Shown piece after piece: positions 44,734-53,858 of a stretch of DNA of 64,000 nucleotides. Position numbers and translations under genes: made by a program. Each line of letters starts with the position of its first letter. Position 1 is the stretch's first letter. The DNA comes from Bacteroidales bacterium UBA1309 (lineage in GTDB: Bacteria; Bacteroidota; Bacteroidia; Bacteroidales; Dysgonomonadaceae), in assembly GCA_002307185.1 (NCBI GenBank), contig DBTT01000053.1:1-64000 (forward strand). The letters are read 5' to 3'. The notes beneath the pieces were generated by a model. The model was not told the origin of the DNA, did not search any database, and saw only the letters and a program-made list of their open reading frames with translations.

Positions 44734-45501
44734 CTAAATGATTTCTAATTTATCCGCTTGAATCCATCCGATGGTCCCGTTGTCGATTTCTATTTCATAC
44801 CAGTCTCCGTCAGTTTTTGTGATTTTCACCTTGAGGCCGGCATGCAGATTCATCAGCACTTTGCTTTTTTCATCGGGAGAACTCACCATCTGGACGCTGG
44901 GAGCCATCACGATGGCCGTGTCTTTTCGTGTGATGTCTTGTTGCTGCAGATAAGCAAACAAATTGAATAAAAAGACAAGTACTAAGCCTACGATCCCAGA
45001 ATAGAAAGCCGTTTTCTTTATCCAAATCTGTTTGCCGAAGAAAAAGAAGAAGCAACAGACAATCGTGAGCAAAAAGAAAACGATGCCAAACGCAACCCAG
45101 GTATTCGACGAACAAATATTTTCCAAGGATTCGAACCAATTCTGGATAAATATGTTCTCGGTTTTGGCTATTTTGTCGGCATCCTCCACTTTGGTGTTCG
45201 CATACGAAATGTTGTGCCGGATATCGCTGTTTCCTGGATCGAGAAGCAAAGCTCGCTCATAGTATAGAATCGCTTTCGCCAGTTCATCGGCGCGGAAATA
45301 AGCGTTTCCGAGATTGTAGTACAAGGCCGAAGATTCTTCCCCTAACTTTTTATGGGCATCGACCTCTTTTTCTAGTAGTTTGACCGCTTTGTCGTATTTC
45401 TTTGCCTGATAAGCTTTCACAGCTTCTGGAGATGCTGTTTGGGGATACAAACCAAATGCACTAACGAAGGCTAAAATGATTGTCAGATATATTGATTTCA
45501 T
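44734..45501 (-). CDS. batE: Aerotolerance protein BatE (TPR, SH3-like)
   Basis: A 255-residue protein. A signal peptide (1-21) leads into TPR units (AVKAYQAKKYDKAVKLLEKEV, SSALYYNLGNAYFRADELAKAILYYERALLLDPGN), then two membrane segments (about 133-152 and 163-182) and a C-terminal bacterial SH3 domain (about 195-255, ending GTIGWIQADKLEII). This is the usual BatE layout. Start at the Met of the signal peptide (45501). Last bat gene of the operon; its exact job is not known, but bat genes affect oxygen tolerance in Bacteroides. Confidence 0.85.
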   Translation of the reverse strand: MKSIYLTIILAFVSAFGLYPQTASPEAVKAYQAKKYDKAVKLLEKEVDAHKKLGEESSALYYNLGNAYFRADELAKAILYYERALLLDPGNSDIRHNISYANTKVEDADKIAKTENIFIQNWFESLENICSSNTWVAFGIVFFLLTIVCCFFFFFGKQIWIKKTAFYSGIVGLVLVFLFNLFAYLQQQDITRKDTAIVMAPSVQMVSSPDEKSKVLMNLHAGLKVKITKTDGDWYEIEIDNGTIGWIQADKLEII

Positions 45502-45557
45502 GATGTTTATATTTTTGTTCGAAACGAAAAATCTTTCTTCCACTACCTCTCTTGTCG

Positions 45558-47402
45558 TTATTGCTTTCGTTTTGCTTTCGCTGCATTTTCCATCTTGCCA
45601 ATTGCCTCCACCGTTGTTTGGTAGAGCTTGTCCATGGCATCCGTACTCTCGGCGGGCGCATAACGTGCAAATTCGCTTGTGTCGAGAATGTACATGAAAT
45701 CGCTTCTCAACATGTCGTCCGCACCGTATTTTGTCAGTTCGATTTCAATGTTGTCACGGTTGAGGTTGGCTACTGGTATGGTAAGCTTGTCGCTTAAATA
45801 TCCCCAAACAGCCCGTAGGATTTCTTCGTAGAAGCTAGACTTGTCTTGCCCTAGGAGGTATTTCTTCGCTAATTTCAACCGCTTGTTTGCTACTTTGTTT
45901 GCTTTTTTGTTGCGAAGAAGCACCAAATTTGCATTTTCTTTGATTTGTTTTCTGTATGCGATCGAAAATCCGACAAACAGAAATGCTGGTAGGAGATACC
46001 ACAAATAATATGTCCAGGAGTCAAACAAAAAGTCGTTGATGCTTTGGAAGGCATAGGGCTCTGTTTTCAAATAGCGAATATCTTGTTGAGCCAGGAGGTC
46101 TTTTTGATTGCCGTAGTTTGACGATGCACCGCCTTTTGCTGCATTCGGATCTTTATCTACTTTCAAAGAAAATTCTTGCGTGGATAAGGTCTTGTATGAC
46201 TTGGAATGGGTGTCGAAATAAGACATCGTAACAGCCGGGATTTTATAGCTCCCTTCGTATCTTGGAATAATTAAGTATTCGATGGTCTTGCTACCAGACA
46301 ATCCGTTCTCTGTCACCTTCACGTTTTGAGTAATTTTCGGGTCGTATGATTCGATTTCGTCAGGCAGTTCAAATTCCGGGTTTTTAATCAACTTGGTATT
46401 CCCTGTTCCTGAAATGACGACTTTGATTGTGACAGCTTCGTTTGCTTTCACGTGATGCGACGTGATGGACGATGACATCGAGAAACTGCCGACACCATTC
46501 GAGAAATTTCCAGGTTTAGGAGTTGGAAGAGATTCCACGCGTATATTGATGGGCTTGGTTGTCACCGTCTTTTTCACAGCAGTCATTTCCTCTCCAAAGA
46601 AAGAACTTACCCCCGACGGAACTTGGAATACCATCTCGATCTTTCCTTGAGGAATCACCAAATTACCGGAACGCTGCGGGAATAGCAAGGATTTCTTCAA
46701 ATCTACAGCATAATAGTTTTGCCCATTGTAGTTTTCTACTCTCAACTGCTGATTTTGGGGCATATCCACTTCTTCCACCATAAATCCTTCGAATTCGGGA
46801 AATTGCACTTGCCCAATATCCTGCACTCCCAAACGGGTATAGAACCGAAAAGTCACTAAGAATGCTTCTTGTTCGTGTACTTTTGTTTTCGAGATGATTG
46901 CACGGATGAAAGCATCATTTGGACTGATTTTTCCAGGAGTGGACGAACTGGCAACTGCCTGAGGCCGTTGAATACCTTGTTGCTGCTGTTGTTGCCTGAT
47001 TTGGGAATTCTTATCTGGAGGAACAACGGTGACTCTTGCCGAATTGGAAGAATAGGTTTTTCCATTCACCTTGATGCTTGCAGCCGGCAGGGAATAAGTT
47101 CCTTCGCTCTTTGCCTGAAGAATGTAGGTGTATGTGATGGATGATTCGGAAGAAGATTTCCCGTTGATGATGGTTGTGCTATAACTGGAGGAAATCGAAG
47201 GTCCGTAAAGCACATCAAATCCCTTGATGCTTTCTGGAACATTCAAATCTGTTCCTTCCGTATTAATCGTGTAGGATAACCGGAATTGTTGCCCTTTCGC
47301 AACCGTAGAAGGAGCGCTGGCTCTAAAGTTAATGCTTTCGCCAAAACTGCTGAATGCACAAAACGTTATTAAAAACAGGAATGTAAGAATTTTTCTATTC
47401 AT
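45558..47402 (-). CDS. batD: BatD family protein 1 (full length)
   Basis: A 614-residue exported protein. A signal peptide (1-21) is followed by several immunoglobulin-like beta domains (about 23-430; RASAPSTVAKGQQFRLSYTI, SYTYILQAKSEGTYSLPAASIKV, GAFSMS-like SFSMSSSITSHHVKANEAV), a membrane segment (about 478-500, YYLWYLLPAFLFVGFSIAY) and a cytoplasmic C-terminal part to 614. This is the standard BatD architecture. A shorter paralogue lies directly upstream (47432-48736). BatD is thought to sit with the BatA/BatB VWA proteins in an envelope complex. Confidence 0.9.
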   Translation of the reverse strand: MNRKILTFLFLITFCAFSSFGESINFRASAPSTVAKGQQFRLSYTINTEGTDLNVPESIKGFDVLYGPSISSSYSTTIINGKSSSESSITYTYILQAKSEGTYSLPAASIKVNGKTYSSNSARVTVVPPDKNSQIRQQQQQQGIQRPQAVASSSTPGKISPNDAFIRAIISKTKVHEQEAFLVTFRFYTRLGVQDIGQVQFPEFEGFMVEEVDMPQNQQLRVENYNGQNYYAVDLKKSLLFPQRSGNLVIPQGKIEMVFQVPSGVSSFFGEEMTAVKKTVTTKPINIRVESLPTPKPGNFSNGVGSFSMSSSITSHHVKANEAVTIKVVISGTGNTKLIKNPEFELPDEIESYDPKITQNVKVTENGLSGSKTIEYLIIPRYEGSYKIPAVTMSYFDTHSKSYKTLSTQEFSLKVDKDPNAAKGGASSNYGNQKDLLAQQDIRYLKTEPYAFQSINDFLFDSWTYYLWYLLPAFLFVGFSIAYRKQIKENANLVLLRNKKANKVANKRLKLAKKYLLGQDKSSFYEEILRAVWGYLSDKLTIPVANLNRDNIEIELTKYGADDMLRSDFMYILDTSEFARYAPAESTDAMDKLYQTTVEAIGKMENAAKAKRKQ

Positions 47403-47431
47403 TGTTTTTCTTTCACTTATATCAATAATAC

Positions 47432-48736
47432 CTATAAAATCAGCTCACCGCTTTGGGGCGAATCAATCTGTACAAATACTTCCTTCGAATTTTTATTACT
47501 ATCCTTATCGACTCTCAAATTATATTCCGGGGTGGACAGGGTTTTGTAAGACTTGCTTGCGGTGTCGAAATAAGGAATCGAAACCGAAGGAATCTTATAT
47601 TCGCCTGTTTGTCTCGGGATAAACAGGTATTCAATCGTTTTTGTTCCCAAAACGTCATCATTAGTTACATCCACATTTTGAGAAATCTGTGGCCTGTTGA
47701 AATCAAATTCGCTTGGCAATTCGAGTTCTGGCACAGGTACCCGGATTGTGTTGCCATTGCCAGAGATAACAATTCGGATCAAAACCGGATTGTTCACCTT
47801 GGCCCGAGTTGTGGATATGGACGAACTGATGGAGAAATTTCCTGCCACATTCGAAAAACCTACGGGTTTTGGGGTAGGAATTCTACTCACTTTTACTTTT
47901 GCCGGCTTTGTCGTAAAATACTTGGTGGCCCAGACCGTTTGTTCCCCAAAGATAGTTCTAACCCCTGCCGGGATTTGAAATACCAAAGCTATCGTGCTTT
48001 CCGGTATCTCCAGAGTCCCTTTTTGTAGAGGCGTGAGAAGAATTTTCCGGAGGATAACCGTATGATAATCTTGCCCATTGTAACTCTCTGTCTGGTATTG
48101 CAGGTTGTCCACATTCAAATTGTCCACTTGAAAGCCGTCGAAATCAGGCAAACGGGTTCTCCTAACTTCCTGTACCGCCAATTTTGTGTACAGCTTATAC
48201 GTCACACCAAAGGCCTCTTGTTCGCTCACTTGGGTTTTGGAAATAATGGTCTCGATAAACGCATCTTCGTCACTTATTTTGTCGGAAGTTGATTTGGGCG
48301 AAATCTTGTTGGTTTGGTATTCATTCTCGATACTTTCTTTCCCCTTATTTCCGGAGGCCACTTTTATCTTTAGGCTATTCGAGTAGAATGTTTTACCTTC
48401 TACAACGATAGACGCCTTCGGGATGGAAAAAGTTCCTTCTTTTACAGCCTGAAGCAGGTAGGTGTATGAGTTTGAAACCTGGGTGATGGTTTTCCCTCCA
48501 ACCACCGAGCTGCTATAACTGGAGGAAGTGGAAGGTCCATAAAGTGTATTGAAGCCTTCTATCTTTTGTGGGGCTTTGAAATCCTTTCCGTCGTCGTTGA
48601 TCGTGAAAATGAGGCGAAATTGTTCGCCAACGGAAACCGTTTCCGGAGCTTTTGCTTCGAAAGTAATTTCCTGTCCAAAACCATGCCATGTGAATATGGT
48701 TGTAAGAAACAGTGTAGAAAATAATCTTTTGTTCAT
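47432..48736 (-). CDS. BatD family protein 2 (short, without membrane segment)
   Basis: A 434-residue exported paralogue of BatD. It has a signal peptide and the same Ig-like beta domains (EAKAPETVSVGEQFRLIFTI, SYTYLLQAVKEGTFSIPKASI, NFSISSSISTTRAKVNNPV, TLSTPEYNLRVDKDSN), but ends at about the point where BatD-1 enters its membrane segment. It therefore lacks the membrane anchor and the cytoplasmic part. The stop falls cleanly with no further homology before BatD-1, so it looks like a stable short form, not a fresh truncation. I chose the Met at 48736; 48748 is also possible. Confidence 0.85.
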   Translation of the reverse strand: MNKRLFSTLFLTTIFTWHGFGQEITFEAKAPETVSVGEQFRLIFTINDDGKDFKAPQKIEGFNTLYGPSTSSSYSSSVVGGKTITQVSNSYTYLLQAVKEGTFSIPKASIVVEGKTFYSNSLKIKVASGNKGKESIENEYQTNKISPKSTSDKISDEDAFIETIISKTQVSEQEAFGVTYKLYTKLAVQEVRRTRLPDFDGFQVDNLNVDNLQYQTESYNGQDYHTVILRKILLTPLQKGTLEIPESTIALVFQIPAGVRTIFGEQTVWATKYFTTKPAKVKVSRIPTPKPVGFSNVAGNFSISSSISTTRAKVNNPVLIRIVISGNGNTIRVPVPELELPSEFDFNRPQISQNVDVTNDDVLGTKTIEYLFIPRQTGEYKIPSVSIPYFDTASKSYKTLSTPEYNLRVDKDSNKNSKEVFVQIDSPQSGELIL

Positions 48737-48766
48737 CTTGATACCCATTTCTTTATCAACAAATCC

Positions 48767-49522
48767 TTACCAATCTTTGTTGTTTCGGCGGTTTTCGTCG
48801 TTCTTTTGTTTACGCTCCGCAGCTTTCATCTGTTTAATTCTATCCTGTGTCTGTTTTTCGTCTTCTTGAATCGCCTTCAGAAGCTGTTCGGCATTGCTTT
48901 GCGACATCTGCTCCTGTTTATCCTGTTTGTTGTCCTGCTTTTGCTGGTCTTTTTTATCTTGATTCTGGTTTTGATCTTTGTTTTTGTCTTGCTTATTTTT
49001 GTCCTGATCTTTGTTTTTATCTTTATTCTTGTCCTTATTTTTGTCGTTGTTGCCGCCATTTCCTTGATCTTGTCTCAATTTTTGTGCAACAGCCAAGTTG
49101 TATCGAGTTTCATCGTCGTTGGGGTTTATCCGAAGCGATTGTTTGTAAGCGTCGATAGCCTTTTCCAAATAATTTTCCTTCTCATCTTTCGCCGGATGCT
49201 TGTGCAGGTAAACATTCCCCATGTTGTGGAATGCCTTTCCCAAGTTCAGAGGATTTTGTTTTTCCAAGGAGACGTATTTTTCGTATCCTTTCAGCGCTTC
49301 GTCCCAACGGCCTTGTTTGTAAGACGTATTCGCTAAGTTGTAGATGGCTTCTTTAGAACTGGGGTTCACCTTGATAGCAGATTTGTATCTTTGTTCTGCC
49401 GTTGAATATTTTTGTTGCCGATACTCTTTGTTCCCTTTGCGGATGTTCTCTCTCTCTGCCTTTTGTGCAGAGGAAGCAACGGAAAACAAAAGAACACACA
49501 TGACAATTAAAAACTTTTTCAT
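48767..49522 (-). CDS. batC: Aerotolerance protein BatC (TPR protein)
   Basis: A 251-residue exported TPR protein: signal peptide (1-19), three or four TPRs (about 25-150; AEQRYKSAIKVNPSSKEAIYNL, DEALKGYEKYVSLE, AIDAYKQSLRINPNDDETRYNL), then an extremely polar Lys/Asp/Asn/Gln-rich tail (about 158-215, repeated DKNK and DQNQ units) and a short charged end. The tail is coded by short tandem repeats at about 48895-49050 and may vary in length. Start chosen at the Met before the signal peptide. Between batB and batD2, as in other Bacteroidales. Confidence 0.87.
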   Translation of the reverse strand: MKKFLIVMCVLLFSVASSAQKAERENIRKGNKEYRQQKYSTAEQRYKSAIKVNPSSKEAIYNLANTSYKQGRWDEALKGYEKYVSLEKQNPLNLGKAFHNMGNVYLHKHPAKDEKENYLEKAIDAYKQSLRINPNDDETRYNLAVAQKLRQDQGNGGNNDKNKDKNKDKNKDQDKNKQDKNKDQNQNQDKKDQQKQDNKQDKQEQMSQSNAEQLLKAIQEDEKQTQDRIKQMKAAERKQKNDENRRNNKDW

Positions 49523-49643
49523 ACGATTATCTTTTTCTATTGGGAGGCATGGAAAGAAGGTTCGGCCTGAGGCAAAGTCCGATGATTTTTTAATCAGGGA
49601 TTTCGATGATTTGCGAAAAACCATACTCTGTTTCATATCTCCA

Positions 49644-50708
49644 TTAGTTTATGTTTGACTTTTCCGAGTTCGCAACAGGCCGGTTCACCTTGAAAATGTG
49701 TACATTGCGGAACATCCTGTTCTTTTTGTCATAGATGCATATTTCTACAATAAGAAGGATCAGTACGATCCATGCGAAAAACTGAAATCTTTCATCATAA
49801 TCGGAATAAGAAACCCCGTCAATCTCTTTTTTGCGCATCTTGTCGAGTTGTCCTTGTAGGGCTTTCAATGCGGAATTCGAATTGTCGGCATGTGCATACA
49901 AGCCTTTGCCTGCCTCTGCTATTGCCTTACACGTGGTTTCGTCCAATTTAGACATCACTACGTTTCCTTGGTTGTCTCGTTTGTAATCGTTGCTGCCCGA
50001 AGAAGTTGGAATGGGAGATCCTTCAGTGGATCCGATTCCGATCACATTCACCCGAATGCCAGTGTCTTTGGCACGTTTGGCTACATCGATGGCATCGCCT
50101 TCGAGATTTTCCCCATCGGTAATCAGTACCATAGCTTTACCCACTTCTTTGTCGCTCGAAAAGCAGGAGATTCCCATGTCAATCGCACTTCCGATGGCTG
50201 TTCCTTGCACGGGAACTAATGACGGGTCGATGGATTCCAAGAATAGTTTTGCCGATTCCACGTCCGTCGTCAATGGTAATTGGACGAATGCTTCGCCTGC
50301 AAACACCACGATGGCTACTTTGTCATCGTTGCGGGCATCGATGATTTTGCTCAACATCTGCTTTGCTTTCAACAACCTGGATGGGGAAACGTCCCTTGCT
50401 AGCATCGAATTGGAAACGTCTACTGCTATAACGATCTCAATGCCTTTCTTGTCCACCTTGTCGGCCTTGGAGCCAAACTGTGGACGAGCCACCATGATAA
50501 TTCCGATGCCCAGGGTAGCCAAGATCACCCAGAATTTCAAGTAAGAGCGTTTCAATGACATTTCGGGCATCATTTGCTTGATAAGCCGAAGGTCGCCTAA
50601 CCTTTTTACCGAACTTATTTTTCTTATATTCAAATAAATGTAAAGTATGACTAGTGCGGGAAGCGCTAGGAACAGATACAAATATTCAGGATTTCCAAAT
50701 CTAAACAT
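49644..50708 (-). CDS. batB: BatB: VWA-domain membrane protein
   Basis: A 354-residue inner-membrane protein with two N-terminal membrane segments (about 10-27 and 56-72), a von Willebrand A domain (about 88-290) and a final membrane segment (about 308-325). The metal-binding MIDAS motif is AVDVSNSMLARDVSP near 93-107 (DxSxS complete), with further ligands in PVQGTAIGSAID (Thr) and LITDGENLEGD (Asp). Second VWA gene of the operon, 16 bases downstream of batA. Confidence 0.93.
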   Translation of the reverse strand: MFRFGNPEYLYLFLALPALVILYIYLNIRKISSVKRLGDLRLIKQMMPEMSLKRSYLKFWVILATLGIGIIMVARPQFGSKADKVDKKGIEIVIAVDVSNSMLARDVSPSRLLKAKQMLSKIIDARNDDKVAIVVFAGEAFVQLPLTTDVESAKLFLESIDPSLVPVQGTAIGSAIDMGISCFSSDKEVGKAMVLITDGENLEGDAIDVAKRAKDTGIRVNVIGIGSTEGSPIPTSSGSNDYKRDNQGNVVMSKLDETTCKAIAEAGKGLYAHADNSNSALKALQGQLDKMRKKEIDGVSYSDYDERFQFFAWIVLILLIVEICIYDKKNRMFRNVHIFKVNRPVANSEKSNIN

Positions 50709-50724
50709 AAAGCATTTTCCTTTC

Positions 50725-51708
50725 TTATGGAATGTTTCTCAAATAAGTCCTTCTCAAAATAAGTTCAAGCAGGATCAATCCCAATGCCAAAAGGGCAAAG
50801 GGTAGAAACAATTCTTGGCGTTTTGTTATTTTGTTGACATTGATGCGGTATTTCTCCATCTTGTCAATTTGGTTGTAAATCTTCTTGAGGCTTTCATTGT
50901 TGGTAGCACGGAAATATTCGCCTCCAGTGATACTCGCAATTTGAGTCAATGTATGTTCGTCGATGTCCACCGGCACATTCTGGTAACGAATTCCGTAAGG
51001 TGTCTGCACAGGCGCAGGAGCTGTTCCTCGCGAGCCAACTCCGATCGTGTAAACACGTATTCCGTACGATTTGGCAAGCTCGGCTGCCGTTAGAGGTGCT
51101 ATTTGTCCTCGGTTGTTGGATCCATCTGTTAACAAGATGATTACGCGTGATTTCGTCTTACTGTTTTTTAGCCGGTTCACCGAATTGGCCAAACCCAAAC
51201 CGATAGCCGTTCCATCTTCTATCATGCCAAATTTGACTTCTTTCAACAAGTTCAGCAAAATGCGGTGGTCAACTGTGAGAGGGCATTGGGTGAAACTTTC
51301 GCCGGCAAAAATAACCAGCCCGATTTTGTCCTTCTGGCGGTCGTTGACGAATTCGGCTGCCACTTTCTTGGCCGCTTCCATCCGGTCGGGCTTGAAGTCG
51401 CGGGATAGCATGGTGCCCGAAACGTCTAGTGCCATAATAATGTCGATCCCTTCCGTGTCTGATTTTTCCCAACTGTCCACAGCTTGTGGTCTTGCCAAAA
51501 CAATGATGATGAGGATGATGGAAATCAAGCGCAGGAAAAACGAGAGGTGTCGCAACCGGGTGCGCCATCCCGACGGAATATTGTCAAAAGCGGATGCCGT
51601 TGACAAGTGGAACGTGGCTTGCGTTTTTCTCAACTTGATGATGTACCATGCGATGAGCGGCACAATCGAAATTAAAAGAAACAGGTATATTGGATTTGCA
51701 AATGTCAT
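50725..51708 (-). CDS. batA: BatA: VWA-domain membrane protein
   Basis: A 327-residue paralogue of BatB: two N-terminal membrane segments, a VWA domain (about 85-285) and a C-terminal membrane segment (about 302-320). The MIDAS motif is ALDVSGTMLSRDFKP near 91, in which the second Ser of DxSxS is Thr; GMIEDGTAIGLG and LLTDGSNNRGQ give the other ligands. BatA and BatB are believed to work with the MoxR ATPase in envelope quality control or oxygen tolerance. Confidence 0.93.
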   Translation of the reverse strand: MTFANPIYLFLLISIVPLIAWYIIKLRKTQATFHLSTASAFDNIPSGWRTRLRHLSFFLRLISIILIIIVLARPQAVDSWEKSDTEGIDIIMALDVSGTMLSRDFKPDRMEAAKKVAAEFVNDRQKDKIGLVIFAGESFTQCPLTVDHRILLNLLKEVKFGMIEDGTAIGLGLANSVNRLKNSKTKSRVIILLTDGSNNRGQIAPLTAAELAKSYGIRVYTIGVGSRGTAPAPVQTPYGIRYQNVPVDIDEHTLTQIASITGGEYFRATNNESLKKIYNQIDKMEKYRINVNKITKRQELFLPFALLALGLILLELILRRTYLRNIP

Positions 51709-51751
51709 AATACAATCTTTTTATTCGGATTCAGAATCCATCGGAGTCTTT

Positions 51752-52801
51752 CTATTTTTTAGTTCCTTGTTCTTCTGTCTCCTCTTCATTCGCTTCCGAA
51801 TTTTCGGGAGTTGTCACTTCTTCTATTTTCGTCTGATTGATATACAAATAAGCGTTCATCAAGCTCAAGTCGTTTTCATCGGGCAGAGGCTTGTACTTCG
51901 CAAATTTCACTAAATCAGCTAATTTTAGGATTTGTTTCAGCCCATCCAGGGGAGATTCAGTATCGGTAACTAATTTCAGCGAATGGAGAATTTCGTCCGA
52001 AGTTTTTTCGAAAGAACTTACTCCATAACGATTTTCAATGTATTCTCGTAGGATGTCGGTCAATTCAGTGAAATATTCCTTCTCAAGTCCTTGCTGCCAA
52101 ATTTTCTTTGATTTGATTTCATCCAAAGCTTGCATAGCCAATATGTGCGGAGGAAGGACAACTTTGGGGCGGAAATAGTAGCCTTTTTCCTTCTTCCGTT
52201 TATAAAGGATGAATGCAGCCACAATTAGAGCCAGAAGTAGCACGATAAGCAATGCCCAAAGGAAATAAATCAGGAAATCAGTCCAGACGAAAGGTGCGCT
52301 AAGCACATCCTTGATGTCGTGAAGCTTCAACTTAATGAAATCTAGTGGCTCGCTCTTTCCTTTTATTTGGGTTAAGTATTCCTTCGTAGATGAAGACAAT
52401 TCAACCGATTTTACTTTTAGCCCAAATCCATTGGTTTTCAGCGTATCTTTTCCTGCAATAACCGGAATGTAAGTGATGTTGTATAAGGTGGAATCAAATG
52501 ATGTGATGATGTACTTCTGGTTGATGGTCATCACTCCGTGCGCTGTTGTTGTGTCGGCCTTCAACATGGCCAAAACCTCAATGCCCTCCACCAATTTTCC
52601 TTGAAAAACGGGAAAAGCGACCCGCTCGCCTACGGGAGCGATGGCCTGGACATCAAGTACTGCTTGCTGCCCAATTTTTATTTCCGAGGGATCAACTTTG
52701 GCACTCACCGTTGTCTTTTGGGCGTTTGCATTTTGAACGCTCAAGAAAACGCAGAGTAGAATCACTACATATATTACACCATTAACTTTCTTTCTTGTCA
52801 T
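51752..52801 (-). CDS. Membrane protein of the bat operon, unassigned
   Basis: A 349-residue protein with a signal peptide (1-27, ending ANAQ), a beta-rich extracytoplasmic domain (about 28-135, VSAKVDPSEIKIGQQAVLDV), one membrane segment (about 178-205, FLIYFLWALLIVLLLALIVAAF) and a cytoplasmic helical part with LEKEYFTELTDILREYIENRYGVSSFEKTSDEIL. The start of the extracytoplasmic domain resembles BatD Ig-like domains and the cytoplasmic part resembles DUF4381-type proteins of MoxR/BatA loci. It sits between DUF58 and batA, so it probably belongs to the same complex. A Glu-rich C-terminus is notable. Confidence 0.75.
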   Translation of the reverse strand: MTRKKVNGVIYVVILLCVFLSVQNANAQKTTVSAKVDPSEIKIGQQAVLDVQAIAPVGERVAFPVFQGKLVEGIEVLAMLKADTTTAHGVMTINQKYIITSFDSTLYNITYIPVIAGKDTLKTNGFGLKVKSVELSSSTKEYLTQIKGKSEPLDFIKLKLHDIKDVLSAPFVWTDFLIYFLWALLIVLLLALIVAAFILYKRKKEKGYYFRPKVVLPPHILAMQALDEIKSKKIWQQGLEKEYFTELTDILREYIENRYGVSSFEKTSDEILHSLKLVTDTESPLDGLKQILKLADLVKFAKYKPLPDENDLSLMNAYLYINQTKIEEVTTPENSEANEEETEEQGTKK

Positions 52802-52876
52802 GATCTCGAGGAGGTAAATCCATTTAATTTAGAACATTTTCGAATGCTCGGTTTGATTATCACTTGTCGTTCAGCA

Positions 52877-53746
52877 TCAGCTCCTTTTCTTGAACAGGAG
52901 CAACAATGCTTTCACATAATCTTCGTCTGTTCTCACCGATACGCTGTCCACACGGCTTCGGTTGAATGAATCCTGCATTTTGCCCTGTCGCAGGCTCCAC
53001 CAGTTTTGGTAAGATTCGCGCACTTTCCGTTGAGAAGTGTCGATCCAACGTTCCGAACCTGTTTCCGCATCTTCGATTTTCATCAAGCCCACATTGGGCA
53101 AAGATGTCTCCAGCTTGTCATACACCTGCACCGCTACGAGGTCGTGCTTCCGGTTGGCGATGGTGAGTGCATCTTTGTATTCTTTGCTGTCGATGAAGTC
53201 TGAAATGACAAAAGCCGTACACCGCTTCTTGATGGCATTGGTGAGAAACTTCAAGGCCATTTGCAAATCGGTCTTTTTGTTTTCCGGCTCAAAGTTGATC
53301 AGTTCGCGGATAATGAACAGGATATGTTTTTTCCCTTTTTTCGGTGGAATGAATTTTTCGATCTTGTCCGAGAAGAAAATAACCCCGATCTTATCGTTGT
53401 TGTGAATCGCCGAGAAAGCAAGTGTGGCGGCAATCTCTGTCACATAATCGCGTTTCAACTGGTTCACCGAACCGAATCCCTGGCTGTTGGACATGTCGAT
53501 CAGCAACATGGAAGTCAGTTCCCGCTCTTCTTCAAACACCTTGATGTAGGCTTTGTTGTGCCGAGCAGTCACATTCCAGTCAATGTCGCGGATGTCGTCA
53601 CCGTATTGGTATTCTCTCACTTCGGAGAAAGCCATACCGCGTCCTTTGAATGCTGAATGGTATTGTCCGGCAAAAATGTTTCGAGACAAACCTCTGGTCT
53701 TGATCTCTATCCGGCGGACTTTTTTTAATAGTTCGGTTGTTTCCAT
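52877..53746 (-). CDS. DUF58 domain protein (MoxR-associated)
   Basis: A 289-residue protein of the DUF58/VWA-like family. The signature is FSEVREYQYGDDIRDIDWNVTARHNKAYIKVFEEERE (at about 40-76; the family form is YxxGDDxRxIDWxxTAR), followed by a degenerate VWA fold with LLIDMSNSQGFG, a DxSxS-like metal site. No membrane segments. It lies 112 bases after moxR. MoxR, DUF58 and the BatA/B proteins form a conserved set in which the ATPase is thought to remodel the VWA-type proteins. Confidence 0.9.
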   Translation of the reverse strand: METTELLKKVRRIEIKTRGLSRNIFAGQYHSAFKGRGMAFSEVREYQYGDDIRDIDWNVTARHNKAYIKVFEEERELTSMLLIDMSNSQGFGSVNQLKRDYVTEIAATLAFSAIHNNDKIGVIFFSDKIEKFIPPKKGKKHILFIIRELINFEPENKKTDLQMALKFLTNAIKKRCTAFVISDFIDSKEYKDALTIANRKHDLVAVQVYDKLETSLPNVGLMKIEDAETGSERWIDTSQRKVRESYQNWWSLRQGKMQDSFNRSRVDSVSVRTDEDYVKALLLLFKKRS

Positions 53747-53753
53747 AAATATG

Positions 53754-53837
53754 ATATGCTAATGTGCCAATATACCAATGTGGTAATTCCAAATCTAAAG
53801 TCATCAATGAATGACCGTTATTGGCACATTGGCATAT
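53754..53837. repeat. Long imperfect palindrome between moxR and the DUF58 gene
   Basis: Arms at 53754-53772 (atatgctaatgtgccaata) and 53819-53837 (tattggcacattggcatat) match at 18 of 19 positions. The 46-base loop has further related pieces (taccaatgtggta). It fills most of the moxR-DUF58 gap and would be transcribed within the operon, where it could act as an RNA-stability or attenuation stem. Confidence 0.8.
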
Positions 53838-53858
53838 TATTTCATTATTACATTGGCA

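Noticed and set aside
48806..49336. 176-codon plus-strand frame, very hydrophobic
   Set aside because: Antisense of the Lys/Asp/Asn/Gln-rich tail of batC; the repetitive codons leave the complementary strand open.
51071..51913. 280-codon plus-strand frame
   Set aside because: Antisense of batA, whose VWA motifs and operon position are clear.
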